From Siphonodentalium dalli (taxonomy: Eukaryota; Mollusca; Scaphopoda; Gadilida; Siphonodentaliidae): a stretch of DNA of 64,000 nucleotides. Shown here in pieces: positions 46,960 to 58,200 of the stretch; position 1 is the first letter of the stretch; each line of letters begins with the position of its first letter. The translations under genes and the position numbers were made by a program. The DNA lies in the NCBI GenBank assembly GCA_032622095.1, contig CP136069.1, positions 50,144,760 through 50,208,759 on the forward strand. Direction: 5' to 3'. The notes under the pieces were generated by a model. The model searched no databases and was not told the origin of the DNA. It saw only the letters and a program-made list of their open reading frames with translations.

Positions 46960-48470
46960 ACTTAAAACGAAATAATAACAAAAATAAAACACAATAACTT
47001 CAAGTGTGGTATTTATGACTGAAAATCCGAAAAAATATTTATTTTCGGCTATTTTCAGACAAAACAAATCCAATAACTCTGGCAAAAATGGTTGGATCGG
47101 ACTCAAATTCAAACTTGACCTGCAAAATCATGTAGACAGAACCCGTATTTGAACTTGATCTGTATACCAAATTTGGTTCAGTTCACCCGATGCAATCTAA
47201 AGTTATCATCTGGAAACCGCATATCAGGTAAAATCTAAGTCGAAAAAGGGGCATAACTCAGTCAAAATCATGCGGACGAAACCCATATTCGAACTTGATC
47301 TGTATGTTGGGGTGGTAAACTAATACACCAAATTTGGTTCAGTTCACTTGATTCAATCTAAAGTTATCATCCGGAAACCGCAAATCAGGTAAATTCTAAG
47401 TCGAAAAGGGACATAACTCAGTCAAAATCGTGCGGACGAAACCCATATTCGAACTTGATCTGTATTTTGGGGTGGTAAACTAATATACCAAATTTGGTTC
47501 AGTTCACTTCATTCAATCTAAAGTTATCATCCGGAAACCGCAAATCAGGTAAATTCTAAGTCGAATAAAAGGTCGGTAGACCTCATGTCCGCCTCTAAGC
47601 GTCGGCTTGATACGACAGTTGTTTGCGCATAAAAACCTGTCTTTAGTGCTAGTAAACCTACATACCAAATTTAATTTCATTCAGTACACATTTACTAAAG
47701 TTATCATCCGGAAACCTCAAATTGGCAAAAATTCTAAGTCAAAAAGGGACATAACTCCGGTGAAAATGGGCGGGCGGAACCCGAATTCGAACTTGACCTG
47801 TGTTTTGCTGGGAGAAAGACACATACCAACTTTGGTTCAGATCAAATAATCCAAACTGGAGTTATCGGTCGGAAACCAAAAATGTTAACAGACGGTCAAA
47901 TTCTAAGTCGAAAAAGGGTAACTCATGTAAAAATAATTGGACGGAACTCATATTCCAACTTGGCCTGTATCTTTAGCTGGGAAATAAACATACCAACTTT
48001 GGTTCAGCTCAAATAATCCAAACTGGAGTTATCGGTCGGAAACCAAAAATGTTAACAGACGGTAAAATTCTAAGTCGAAAAAGGGGCATAACTCTGGTGA
48101 AAATTGGCGGACGGAACCAGAATTCGAACTTGACCTGTCTTTTCTGCTAGTAAACCCACATACCAAATTTAATTTAATTTGGTTCACTCTAACTAAAGTT
48201 ATCATCCGGAAACCTCGGACGTACGCACGCAGCACGGACGGACGGACGGACGTGCTGATTATAATAGTCCTCCGAACCCGTTGGGTCGGCGGACAAAAAG
48301 GGACATAACTCAGTCAAAATCATGCGGACAACTTGATCTGTATTTTGGGGTGGTAAACTAATATACCAAATTTGGTTCAGATCACTTGCTTCAATCTAAA
48401 GTTATCATCCGGAAACCGCAAATCAGGTAAAATTTAAGTCGAAAAGGGGAATAACTCAGTCAAAATCTTT
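46960..48470 (+). repeat. Degenerate tandem repeat, ~165-bp period
   Basis: Units of roughly 160-170 bp each contain AAGTCGAAAAAGGGACATAA followed by CTC, CCATATTCGAACTTGATCTG, ACCAAATTTGGTTCAGTTCA and AAAGTTATCATCCGGAAACC. Starts of the GGGACATAACTC-type block are near 47250, 47410, 47748, 47917, 48085, 48300 and 48448. A GGACGGACGGACG run and GAACCCGTTGGGTCGG at 48233-48292 mark a break in the series. ORFs here are by-products. Confidence 0.85.
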
Positions 48471-49127
48471 TGCTATTGCCAAAATGTGGTTGCTCGCGCA
48501 ATATATATAAGTCCCTCTGGTGGGACAATATGTGGGGTTCAGGAATATAGTTCGGGAATCCTGCCCCGATTTTTCTATTGCCAATATAAATCAGGGACAT
48601 GGCGACAGGGGGTGGGGCGTCTCACCACAAACTTTGGTCACAATTTTTACTAGTTGGAAAATTCATACCCGACAGAACATTATTTGCAAATTTCACAGCA
48701 ATAATAGTGTGTTTTGTAGATACTAATTCTTGATGAACTTTTTACAATAAAAGGCAAACTATGTGTCAATTTAGTGAATCGACACAACTTGATCAGTGAG
48801 TATACCCAGGCATTATATATTAGCCAATCTGGAAGAATGTGACAATCATTCACTATTGCCGACACAACCACGTCGATTGTACACTTTACAAAAAAGATAA
48901 CGTCTGAAGTAAGGGCAGTTGTAAATAAAATTAATACTTCTTTAATCGCGGGACGAATTAATCGCGATAAACAAAATGGCAAAGTGAACCACTGCTTATA
49001 ATCCATGTATGGTTATGACGTTTTTGTGATGCCCATTTTATTCAATATAAAATTTATGAGAATAACAATTTGAGCAAGGGCATTCTCTGTACCACCCAAT
49101 GACCAAAACCAAAGGCTCCACGTCATT

Positions 49128-49157
49128 TAACCCGGGCAACGCCGGGTCACCTGCTAA
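49128..49157 (+). mobile_element. Helitron 3' terminus of another subfamily
   Basis: A GC-rich hairpin ACCCGGGCAACGCCGGGT (49130-49147) is followed by CACCTG and CTAA (49154-49157), then T. This fits the Helitron 3' consensus (hairpin, short spacer, CTRR, host T). The rest of the element upstream could not be delimited. Confidence 0.75.
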
Positions 49158-49189
49158 TGTAGAATAAGAGCATGTATTTTGCTGCGCAA

Positions 49190-49725
49190 ATGGTGTAAAA
49201 AGTCAAGATGGCTGCTAATATGGTAGATCATGCCATGAATCTTTACTCTGGCTAACACCCGTAGACATCATATTCCACAAGTACAAAACCTGGGAACTTT
49301 TTGAAGTTGAAAAAAAATAACGCGGGGAATATATTTCTTAGTTATTATCTTTCCTTAATAATGTACTTCACTGTAGGTGAGCGTCCCAACTCAAGATTGA
49401 AAGGTTTTCTGTGACTTTTATGAGCCGATATCGCCAAAAAACATTGAATTAATTACAAAGGAGAAATTCCATATTTGTAAGCAGACGCAAAGCAAAGTAA
49501 CTTAAATCGTGAAATTCGAATTGGGACCTTCACATACAGTGAAGTACATTATTAGGGAACAGATAATAACTAAGAAATATGTTCACCGCGTTATTGTTTC
49601 GACTGTATAAGGTTCCCTGTTAAAACTTCAAAAAGTTCCAATTAAGATTTTGTACTGGTGGAATATGATCTCTACGGCCGTTAGCCAGAGTAGAGATTTC
49701 TGACATGATCTACTTATATGGTGGT
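49190..49725. mobile_element. Foldback element with ~240-bp inverted arms
   Basis: The left half, with GGTAGATCATGCCATGAATC, TACTCTGGCTAA, TTCCACAAGTACAAAA, CGCGGGGAATATATTTCTTA and AATGTACTTCACTGTAGGTG, reappears inverted on the right: CAGTGAAGTACATTATTAGG, ATAACTAAGAAATATG, ATTTTGTACTGGTGGAATAT, TTAGCCAGAGTAGAGATT and TGACATGATCTAC. The loop is near 49450. Noncoding. Confidence 0.8.
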
Positions 49726-49739
49726 CGAACTTTGTCATA

Positions 49740-50110
49740 TGATGGAGTGACCCCCCCCCCCTCTCTCTCTCTTTATGTATGCGGGATTAAGGCATTTTCG
49801 GGTGGTACACGGGATTCGTAACCCTCTGTTAACTGGTACTCAGAACTGTTAGTCCAATATGAAACCAGTATTTAAGATTCAACAAATAGGCTGGTACATA
49901 GCTTTTATGGCACAATTTTTTATTTCTGTCAGGCCCAAATGACATATTTTGATGTAATTCAGTCTATAATACCTCTTGATGTGTTACAGTTATGGATATT
50001 GCTACATAAAATGTGTGAACACTAGTATGTATTCCATACTTTCTTTATTGGTACGCAGGATTCACCCCCTCTCTTAACTGGTATTCGGGATACAGGGGGT
50101 GTGGGTGTCA
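49740..50110 (+). repeat. ACGCGGGATTC-type repeat, second copy
   Basis: GTACACGGGATTCGTAACCC with TTAACTGGTACTC and GTACGCAGGATTCACCCCCT with TTAACTGGTATTCGGGAT parallel the block at 45160. A C run followed by (TC)n lies at 49751-49773. A perfect 22-bp direct duplication (ATAGTTTCTTCGGTTACACT) follows at about 50152-50197. Confidence 0.65.
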
Positions 50111-50273
50111 TCATCAATGACATTAATGGTGGCTCATAAGAAATACCCAGTTTCTTCGGTTACACTATAGTTTCTTCGGTTACACTATAGTTTCTTCCCA
50201 GATATGTCTTGAGCGTTCAATAGCTGAGAGCGGGATTCGCACACGTGACGTTTTCAAGCCTTGAAATAGTGTG

Positions 50274-50405
50274 TCTGACATTTGCAGAATGAGCCCCCCC
50301 CCCCCCCCCCCCAGTGTGAATTTAGTGATGCTAGCATACTGTTGGTGCTACCCCACATAGCGAGCTAGCATCGCTAAATTCACCATATGGAGACATCATT
50401 CTTCT
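50274..50405. mobile_element. Hairpin-ended element, single hairpin copy
   Basis: TGTGTCTGACATTTGCAGAATGAG opens the left hairpin, as at 35630. Arms GTGAATTTAGTGATGCTAGC and its inverse TCGCTAAATTCAC enclose GTTGGTGCTACCCC. A C run (50294-50312) interrupts the left arm. The inner side reads CTTAGGCCTCAT, as in the copy at 62286. The other hairpin is not present nearby. Confidence 0.75.
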
Positions 50406-50588
50406 TAGGCCTCATATTCTGGGAAGTATATATATTCTATATCTATATTGCGATGCTCTGAATGTTTTCCCATGGATTTCTGTTCTACAAATAGCCAATA
50501 AAACTGTCCCGTGGAAGTGATAAAAAATTCTAAATAAAATTTATAATAATTGATAGATACTTTTCCTGAGAGATCTGCTCTATTCATA

Positions 50589-50796
50589 CAGTAATGCCCT
50601 AATTAATCGACTCCATAACCACAGCAGAATTATGGGTAACTTTTCAGGATTTAGTCGGAAATATGGCTTGTTGCCATTCATCGGAAAGCTCTCATGGAGA
50701 GCTTTCCGATGAATGGCAACAAGCCATATTTCCTTTAACAATGCACCAATGTACATATTGCTGTGGTTATGGAGTCGATTAATTAGGGCATTACTG
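50589..50796. mobile_element. Palindromic MITE, TA target
   Basis: CAGTAATGCCCTAATTAATC at the left end is exactly inverted at the right, and TA flanks both sides (50587-50588, 50797-50798). The outer arm continues through CGACTCCATAACCACAGCA. The inner arm AAATATGGCTTGTTGCCATT...GGAAAGCTCTC folds at about 50704. It is 208 bp long, with asymmetry only between arm parts. TA target and full palindromy fit a Tc1/mariner-type MITE. Confidence 0.9.
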
Positions 50797-50907
50797 TATC
50801 TATTAATTTATACCAGAGAATATATATAAAACTTTCTGGGAAGAGATAGACCATCTTTATATTAACCCTTCCTTTACTAAACACTCATGGACGAGTAGTT
50901 ACCTGAA

Positions 50908-51421
50908 CCCTTTCAGTGCCAGGTCCGATTTTTGTATCAACTGATATACCCTGTGCCAATGCATTATCTTATATATGCGAGTCGACCATAGATCGCCTCG
51001 CATATATAAGAGAATGCATTTGCCTAACAATTTTTCATCATTTGTTATTATTTTTTACAATTTTTTACAATTTTAATAATTTTTTCTTATTTTCTTTAAC
51101 AGACTTATTTTGTAGGTTTAGTGCCAGGGAATCTTACGTTTTACATGGGCATCAAAATTATTACTATGAATACTTGGTGATAGTTTTGAGTTATAACATG
51201 CCCCTAAGGTTTTATCCAGTTTGTTTTTAAATTTGCTATAGCATGCTTAAGCATACCCAAAAAATAATTCAACCCAAAAAACAAAAACAAAACAATCTAA
51301 AAAGTAAAAAAAAACAAAAACAAAAACAAAAAAATTTATTTTAAATGTTTGAATTTTTTTAGGGCCGATTTTACAGACCGTAAATTAGGGCCGATGAGAT
51401 CGGCCCCTGGCACTGAAAGGG
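50908..51421. mobile_element. TTAA-type MITE 3 carrying the same palindrome
   Basis: Ends are CCCTTTCAGTGCCAGG and CCTGGCACTGAAAGGG, flanked by TGAA (50904) and TTAA (51422), probably an original TTAA with one change. TIRs continue through TCCGAT/ATCGGC. Inside, the palindrome at about 50951-51023 contains CCAATGCATTATCTTATATA, GCGAGTCGACC and the inverse. An A- and T-rich stretch follows, with runs of AAAAACAAAAAC at 51286-51332. It is 514 bp, noncoding. Confidence 0.85.
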
Positions 51422-51701
51422 TTAAGTTATGTTCAGATAACAAGCAGTCGCAGACGGCGGTATCCCCCGCCGAATTGTGCAGTTGGGGAAGTGCATTCTC
51501 AATAATGTTTGCGTATATCGATGAAATATTTCATTGTGGAAATGTCAAATATTTATATTGAATCTAAAGACAGATTGAGTTAATGTGTTAAAATAGGGAT
51601 ACGTTGGTAGTTTTGGGTGTGAAAAGTACCAATGATCATGTTTTATGTAGCTTGTTTAGCAAATACAGTATGCACATTGTAACTTAAAAGTTGTTTATCA
51701 G

Positions 51702-51702
<1 letters not shown>

Positions 51703-51747
<45 letters not shown>

Positions 51748-51763
51748 TTTTTTTTTTTTTAAC
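51703..51763. repeat. (TA)n microsatellite followed by a T run
   Basis: About 20 TA repeats (51703-51743) followed by a ~20-base T run. Confidence 0.95.
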
Positions 51764-51959
51764 AATTTCAGATTTTATATTCGATAGTGCTTTAAAACAG
51801 ATAATCGGATTAAACGGCCCTCAATTTATATTTATTTGGTGGGCAACACTGTTAGATTCGAGCCAAATAACCGATCTTAAGTATCAGATTGATTTTAATA
51901 ATCTGTTGTTTGTCACAATTGAGAATTATCAGTGTACGAATAAGCAGTCGACTATGGGA

Positions 51960-52240
51960 GGACAAATTAAATTTTAATAGTTAATTACGCTTAAGTGTAA
52001 TACACTTACACTTAAGCATAATAACCTCACTCACAACTCTATTACGCTAAAAGTGTAGTGCCATTATGCTTAAATGTAATAGGTATTCATAGACTTACTA
52101 CCTTACATATAATGGTATCATCTAAGGTAGATATATATTAAAAGTTACTAGCATCAGTGATTGGCTGCTTCTATTTCAGCTCCAGGGAGTTTTGAAATAT
52201 GGAATTTGAATTATGCTAAAGTGCAATGCTATTAAACTTA
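51960..52240. repeat. Short interspersed CTTAAGTGTAAT motif cluster
   Basis: ATTACGCTTAAGTGTAAT and relatives (CACTTACACTTAAGCATAAT, ATTACGCTAAAAGTGTAGTG, ATTATGCTTAAATGTAAT, ATTATGCTAAAGTGCAATG) are scattered in both orientations. The series continues past the TIR element, at 53856-53905. Confidence 0.7.
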
Positions 52241-53853
52241 AAGGGGTACTGTACGCCACATGTTGTTGTTGGTTTCTATAGTCTCCGAGTCGGAGAATAA
52301 GGTAACAATTTTTCCATTATTTGAAAGTCTGTTGAGTACAAAGTCATGTTACGGATGACAAATTTACCGGAATGCAAAAATACAAATTGTCGTTGTCGAG
52401 TAATTTTTGTAAAGTTTTCAACCAAATGAATCAAATAAAAGTTATATTATATGCATACTAGTCCCATATAATCATTTAAGTTATTTTATCGTCGCTAGTC
52501 AGTGAGTGGCTTGAGTGTTCTCCCCGTATCATCATAATATATTAAGCAATCGTGTGTGCGATCGGTTTAAAAATCCAGTATCCCTCAATTACTATTTTTG
52601 ATTACGGTAATTCGTAATTTAATTGACGCCATTTTATGGCTCCAGTCATAAATTCAATTTATATCAAATTATTAACTTTTAAATTATTAAATTTTAAGAT
52701 AGCCTATTAACCTGAGCGTTTACAGAATACATCTTCGACTCAAATTACTTATGTTTAAGAAATAAATACACGGTGTAGAGGTGTGTATGGTCAAGTTGTA
52801 CCACAAAAAACTGATTGTAGGACGACGCGTAGCGGAGTCCTACAATCAGTTTTTTGTGGTACAACTTGACCATACACACCGATACACCGTGTATTTATTT
52901 CTTTTGTAATACGACTGAAAGTTTATGGTCACAATTCGACTGAATAGTCAACGAAATACTGCGCTTTTTCGGTCTCAGGTGAGAAAACATTTCGTGGTGT
53001 AATTCGTATTGGGCGTACTCGATTTATTTGCATGGAATACTCCGGTAATCTTGTCTTGTTATGAAATTCCCCCATTGACTTTTCGAGGCACCTCTTCTAG
53101 AAAATAATCGTTGTGATTGGCTAAAAAACGATGTGTTTTCAGCGGCGCCCGTGCCTTTCATTTAAATTGTACAGGAAATACGAATTGCGGTCATTTCTGT
53201 GTTGAACGTTGTTGGGACAACATGAATATGATCATCGACTATGGACCATTTTCCTTACACAAAGCGATCTAAATGATCTTATCCCCCTTCTGTGCTGGTG
53301 AACAAACGCTTTCATTTTCAACTTGATTCCGAAATATCGAATCGACGAATATGATCGAGATTCGAATCGACGAATGCACAGCCCGGCCCCATGGATTTAT
53401 TTTGTCATTTAATATACTTATTAAGTAACTTTCTTTGGTCGTAACATATATCAATATACCATAACATCATTTGGACCATATTCATTGGCAACCAAACTGG
53501 TTTCATGCGACAAATCGCTAGAAAATTCGCAAGATTGTCAAGATGTAGCAAAATTCAAAGGGTTACGGGTGCGGGTGTACTCCGTTGATGCCCCGTTTGC
53601 GCGGAGTTAGAAAAGACGGGAAAAGTCGCGTGCGTCGATCTGAATAAACCGATTTTTTTCGTGGTACAATTGGAAAAAGTAGAATTGTACCACAAAACTG
53701 GAACGAGATAGCCATGGTAACTCGGGCCACTGGCCAATCAGGACATGGCTTTTAAGCATAGTTAGGCAGGGTCGTATTACAATTCTATATATTATCGATA
53801 TTAGATCGTTGTTGTCACCGGAAATTTAATGAAAATGGCGTACAGTACCCCTA
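52241..53853. mobile_element. 1.6-kb TIR element inserted at TA
   Basis: The ends AGGGGTACTGTACGCCA (52242-52258) and its inverse (53836-53852) match over 17 bp. The flanks read AAACTTA and TAAGTGTAATGG; joining them at TA gives the CTTAAGTGTAAT motif repeated nearby, an inferred empty site with TA duplication. The interior contains a 146-bp palindrome (52759-52904) and no recognised transposase. ORFs are short. Confidence 0.7.
52759..52904. repeat. 146-bp palindrome
   Basis: AAGAAATAAATACACGGTGT, GGTGTGTATGGTCAAGTTGT and ACTGATTGTAGGAC on the left are inverted on the right around the loop GACGCGTAGCGGA at about 52831. Only a few mismatches are seen. Confidence 0.92.
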
Positions 53854-53934
53854 TAAGTGTAATGGAAATCTGAATTACGCTGAAGCTTTTATGCGTAATT
53901 GGTTATCAAATGTGAATTTGGCCTCCCCTAGTTG

Positions 53935-54150
53935 ACAAGTTGCTGATATCGGACCAAATTGCGAATGCAGATGGATAACTAAAATGAAGAGGCTTTATGT
54001 GGATAATAAGGCAATTTTGTACTATAGTCGACAGTCCTTAGGAATATTTTTTAACAATTAATCAATTGATAACTGAAGTGGCATTTGTAAAAATCTGTTT
54101 TGAATCCGATTATATGGGGTCCACTATCGAATCAGATTGAGCACCTTTAA
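53935..54150 (-). repeat. Dispersed repeat F, copy 3 (inverted)
   Basis: Its reverse complement starts AAAGGTGCTCAATCTGATTC and follows the copies at 24613 and 46545 through AATGCCACTTCAGTTATC to GGTCCGATATC. Confidence 0.65.
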
Positions 54151-54299
54151 TCTTTTCGCATCCGTGTTGCAGCAATAAAGTTGTTGTGCCTGTGTGGCAT
54201 CTTACATGTATGTATTACATGTATGTATCGTGCAAAGGCCCCCACGCAATCTTTGAGCTTCAAAGTTCGAAAGACCAGAGACACTCTGCGAGAGCCAGA

Positions 54300-54720
54300 G
54301 GTAAAATACAGTCGGCGTCGAAGGTGTCGCCACCGTTCCATCCCTCCCACCAAATTGCCAAAAATGTGCCCAAAATAGCATGATGTCAGAAATAGACATA
54401 CATAAATACCAGACAGACAGGACATTTGTGGCCTAAAATAATCGTCGCTCCCGTTCTTTCCCACCCACGACCATATTGGATGCCATCATGGATTTTTCCA
54501 AAATATGCCTAAAGTTGCATAAAGTGTGTCAGACATACATACAGGACAGTTGAGGTCACAACAAATCGTCTATATATACCAATTGCAGGGAATTTCATTT
54601 CTAGCAATTTAGACAGATAGACATACATACAAGGAGACAGTACATTTGGGGGGGGGGGCACAAAAATTGTGTATATATTCAAATTGCAGGGAATTTCATT
54701 TTTAACCAGTTGACTTGTTT
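54300..54720 (+). repeat. Degenerate tandem repeat, ~130-170 bp
   Basis: GTTCCATCCCTCCCACCAAATTGCC / GTTCTTTCCCACCCACGACC, AAAATGTGCCCAAAATAGCAT / AAAATATGCCTAAAGTTGCAT, and the block CATACATACA with GACAGT or GACAGG alternate. The unit TTGCAGGGAATTTCATTT occurs at 54584 and 54687. A G run lies at 54649-54659. Confidence 0.7.
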
Positions 54721-54739
54721 TATTTCACTCATATTTATT

Positions 54740-54927
54740 AGTTATGTGGATGGAGTTATCATTAAACCTCATATACTTATATTGGATACCTGTATGTAGA
54801 TGGAGTTATCATTAAACCTCACATCATTATATTGGTTATGTAGATTGAGTTATCATTAAACCTCACATCCTTGTATTGGTTATGTAGATATATGGAGTTA
54901 TCACTAAACCTCACATCAGTGTATTTG
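54740..54927 (+). repeat. Minisatellite, ~55-60 bp unit, four copies
   Basis: GGAGTTATCATTAAACCTCA with TATTGGTTATGTAGAT recurs four times with small changes (54752, 54801, 54847, 54895). Confidence 0.9.
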
Positions 54928-55427
54928 GGGATTTGGACAGGGACCTTGATTTGGGACCTTTCTTTCTTTGTTTTTGAACAAGTTCACCTCACAGATACGA
55001 GTTCACATATCTTCCTGTACAAACATTTCCTATGTAGCCGTGTTTTCACCTGTTTTTTTCTCAGAAAATGCCAGCTTGAAGCGCGTTTATATTTCGCAAT
55101 GTCTGGTGTGTACCGTATGCAGCGTAACTTGGTATGTTCAAGCCTAAGTACCGATAAATTGGGGGGGGGGTATGGTGGGCTCTATGGGGAATTAGGAGTT
55201 CATACCGATGGAATAATATTAATTAGCAGAGCGATAACGACCAATGTTGACCTATAATGCATCACAACTGTAGTACTGTACTGTTGCACCAAAGCTATAA
55301 AATGGGGGGGGGGGTCACAATCTGAATTATCTCTAGAGATGGTGCCAGAATTCTATAGTAATTGATGGGACTATATAATAATCTTTCGCGACATAATTGT
55401 CACCAATAAAAACATATCTATTTCATC

Positions 55428-55830
55428 GTGGAAGTTAGTCGGTGATTATAAATATTTTTTCAATAATTGAAATTTGGGTAGCACTCCACACACCACCAAG
55501 GCACAGGCCAGAATTTTGCCCCATCCGATACCCTTCAGAATTGATAATAAGCAAATGTGATCGATCGACAAATTATTCGCGACAATTTTGTCAATATAAA
55601 TTGAAATTTGAGCAGCACTCCGCCCCCCTCCCCCCCAAGGCGCAGGCCAGAATCTTGCCCACACTGATACCCTTCAGAACAAATATTAATCAGTAAATTA
55701 ATTAAAATGAGCTAAAATTTCACATTTTCTTCAGAAATTTAACATTTTTATCTCTCACGAAATAATTGTCACCAATAAAAACAGATTTGATTCATCGTGG
55801 AAGTTAGTCGGTGACTATAAATAATGTCAC
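55428..55830 (+). repeat. Direct repeats around CAGGCCAGAATTTTGCCC
   Basis: Blocks AATTGAAATTTGGGTAGCAC...GGCCAGAATTTTGCCC...ACCCTTCAGAA at 55466-55543 and AATTGAAATTTGAGCAGCAC...GGCCAGAATCTTGCCC...ACCCTTCAGAA at 55599-55680 are about 134 bp apart. ATCGTGGAAGTTAGTCGGTG occurs at both 55424 and 55795. Confidence 0.8.
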
Positions 55831-56389
55831 CATTCAACCAATTTTGGAAGTTTAAATGAATAGTTTCTTCACTTGCAAAGTAAAATTGACAAATTTCAGG
55901 ATTTTAGCCTGCTTCGTTGGGACCAAAATTTGTTGTGGACACTCAAGGAACGTCTACCATCACTCGATAGGCCAAATTATGCCCTGACCATGCTATAAAC
56001 TAGCTTGATATTTACATGGGAATCTCCATAGAGAACGGTTATATTTCGATAAAATCGAAAATAATGTGAAATGAAAGTCGGCACTCGTCAGAATGGTGCA
56101 GAATAACATATGAGTCATGTTATATGCGAAAATTTGACCTCATTCGATTAATTAGTCTCGTAATTAAGGAATCAATGGCGCTCGGACATATGGAATTCCG
56201 TCGCAGACTGTACATGGCAGACGGAGTTGTGAAATGTAAACACGCATCAAATTAACCTTTTGTGAGAATAACACAAGGGCAACCTTGATCAAAGTAATGC
56301 AATACACAACAACAAATAGAACTAGAGGGTTAAAATTCTGGCCTGCAGAATTTTGATACTTCCATATAAATTCCCCATCCCCGACCACC
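55831..56389. other. Unassigned stretch
   Basis: No gene or repeat recognised. Confidence 0.4.
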
Positions 56390-56775
56390 ATCCATAATTT
56401 AATCATCTGCCCACCACTATCCAATCCTTACACATAAACCACTCCATAACCCTAATATTGGCAGCCAATCCATAATCATAACCATTTCTACAGCCCTATC
56501 CACAGCACTTAACTCTAACCCAATAAAATATCCTTACCAAATACATTGCCCTCCTGCAAACCATATTCATAGCCGTACCTTGGACCATTACCAAAACTCT
56601 TTCGATGAGCCTAGTCATACATACAATCGTACCCACAACCAAATCCTTTGCATAACTGACACCGTCACAATTTTAACATTAACAATATCCACAATTCTAA
56701 CCCAATTTATAAACCAGATCCTGACCATAACGTTAACATTAAGCCTAACCCTGATCTACACATATCTATAAGCCT
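56390..56775. other. G-poor, C/A-rich strand-asymmetric tract
   Basis: Over nearly 400 bases the plus strand has very few G but many CCATAA, AACC and CCTAA-like words (CATAACCCTAATATTGG, CTAACCCAATAAAATATCC, AAGCCTAACCCTGATC). There is no clean period. The minus strand is correspondingly C-poor. The 63-codon ORF within it is compositional. Confidence 0.6.
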
Positions 56776-57279
56776 ATACTTAATGTATTGTATAGTTATC
56801 AGGGTATAAAATATTAAATATGAGTCAAGAATTCTGTCCGGAAATGAGTCTATTGATTAATATTGATTTCATTTCGAATATCTTCTGGTCTAATAATGTG
56901 TGGTTGTTTAGCTAACGAACAATAGTGGTTACTGTTACCAGCGACCAGGTATGTTCTAAAAATAAATCAATAACTTGTCCCAATTAAACATCTCATTTCA
57001 TAATAAAATATTCGAAAACATTCAACATTAGCTGATAGAAGTCTTACTGGACATGGATCTTCAATTCATATTTATTATTTTGTACCCACAAACTATTTCA
57101 AACTTGTTATTTAAAGAGATAGTCATATTGTTAACCCTTCACATTAATTTTCCTATGTGTATACAGTCATCTGGGAGTATTTTTCTGCATGATAAGTGAA
57201 TACATGTAATATCTATCGGTCACTTAATCCTGATTAACTAATTGCGTATTCATTTGAAAAGTTAAAAAAATCATCGAAT

Positions 57280-58200
57280 TTGCACGTGGATAGTACCGAC
57301 CACATCCAATTTGCGTTATCTCGATTTCTTCATTTATTTCTTTGCAAGATTTACTTGAAGTTGCCAAAAGCCTCGATCAACCGATGCGCGTTCTCTGTTA
57401 GACGGATTGCTTTTATACCACAGTCAAACTTCCAGGATGTATATATGGTATACTGAGACACATGCTCACGCATTTCACTCACTCCTTCATTAGTCTGCTT
57501 GAATTTCGACTTTTGCCATATATCGATGTAGGCGTATTCCTATGCATGTAGTACGCATTACGCTATATATCGTCGCCACGAGTGGATCCTTTGTTCTGAA
57601 ACTTAAGCAATCGCACCAGTCTTGGGCGTTGATATCCCCTATCACATCCACTCGTCAGCAAAATTTTATCTCCATATTTTATTTTTTTCAAGAATTTTTG
57701 AACTTTCGGTTTTTGTTGGAATTTGCCAATATGTACCCACCTGAACACGAGCTTTCCGTTGGTCGGTTTGCTTTGTAAGTAGAGCGGTCAAACGTTGGGA
57801 TGTTACCAAAAATATATCAACGTACCCGCTCCTGCATTACATCGCTCCTTCATTAACTCGGTCGGATTTGGCGAGAAAAATAGCTTAGTGATACAGCACT
57901 TAAATATACTTGTTAACATTATAAAGCCTCGCCACGAGTAAACCTTGTACCTTAGCGAAAATTAAGCAGACATCGATAAGTTGCGTTTGGGTACTATCTA
58001 TCATATCCACTATTCAAATTTTGTTTATCTCGATGTTTGATTTTTAGACAATTTTTCCCCCTTTGATTTTCGTTGGAATTTGAAAAAGTCTGAACCGACC
58101 GGAAGCTCACTCGCTGTTTGACAGTTTGCTATTATAGCAGAGCTATCAAACTTTGGGAGCCTACCTACGCGATACCGCACTACCTGCTCCTGCATTAACC
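57280..58200 (+). repeat. Three diverged direct repeats, ~350-370 bp
   Basis: CCGACCACATCCAATTTGCG (57297), CCCCTATCACATCCACTCGT (57635) and CTATCATATCCACTATTC (57996) each open a block. Each runs through ATCTCGAT/ATCTCCAT, a T-rich part, GTTGGAATTTG or TTGAAGTTGCC, TGTTAGACGG/CGTTGGTCGG/TGTTTGACAG, GGTCAAACGTTGG or equivalent, and CTCCTTCATTA/CTCCTGCATTA. No coding was recognised. Confidence 0.7.

Noticed and set aside
47607-48235. ORFs in the 47-48.5 kb tandem repeat
   Set aside because: Frames arise from the repeat unit and change between units; no conserved protein.
56390-56775. Interstitial telomere repeat (CCCTAA-like words)
   Set aside because: No run of consecutive CCCTAA units; only scattered similar words in a G-poor tract.
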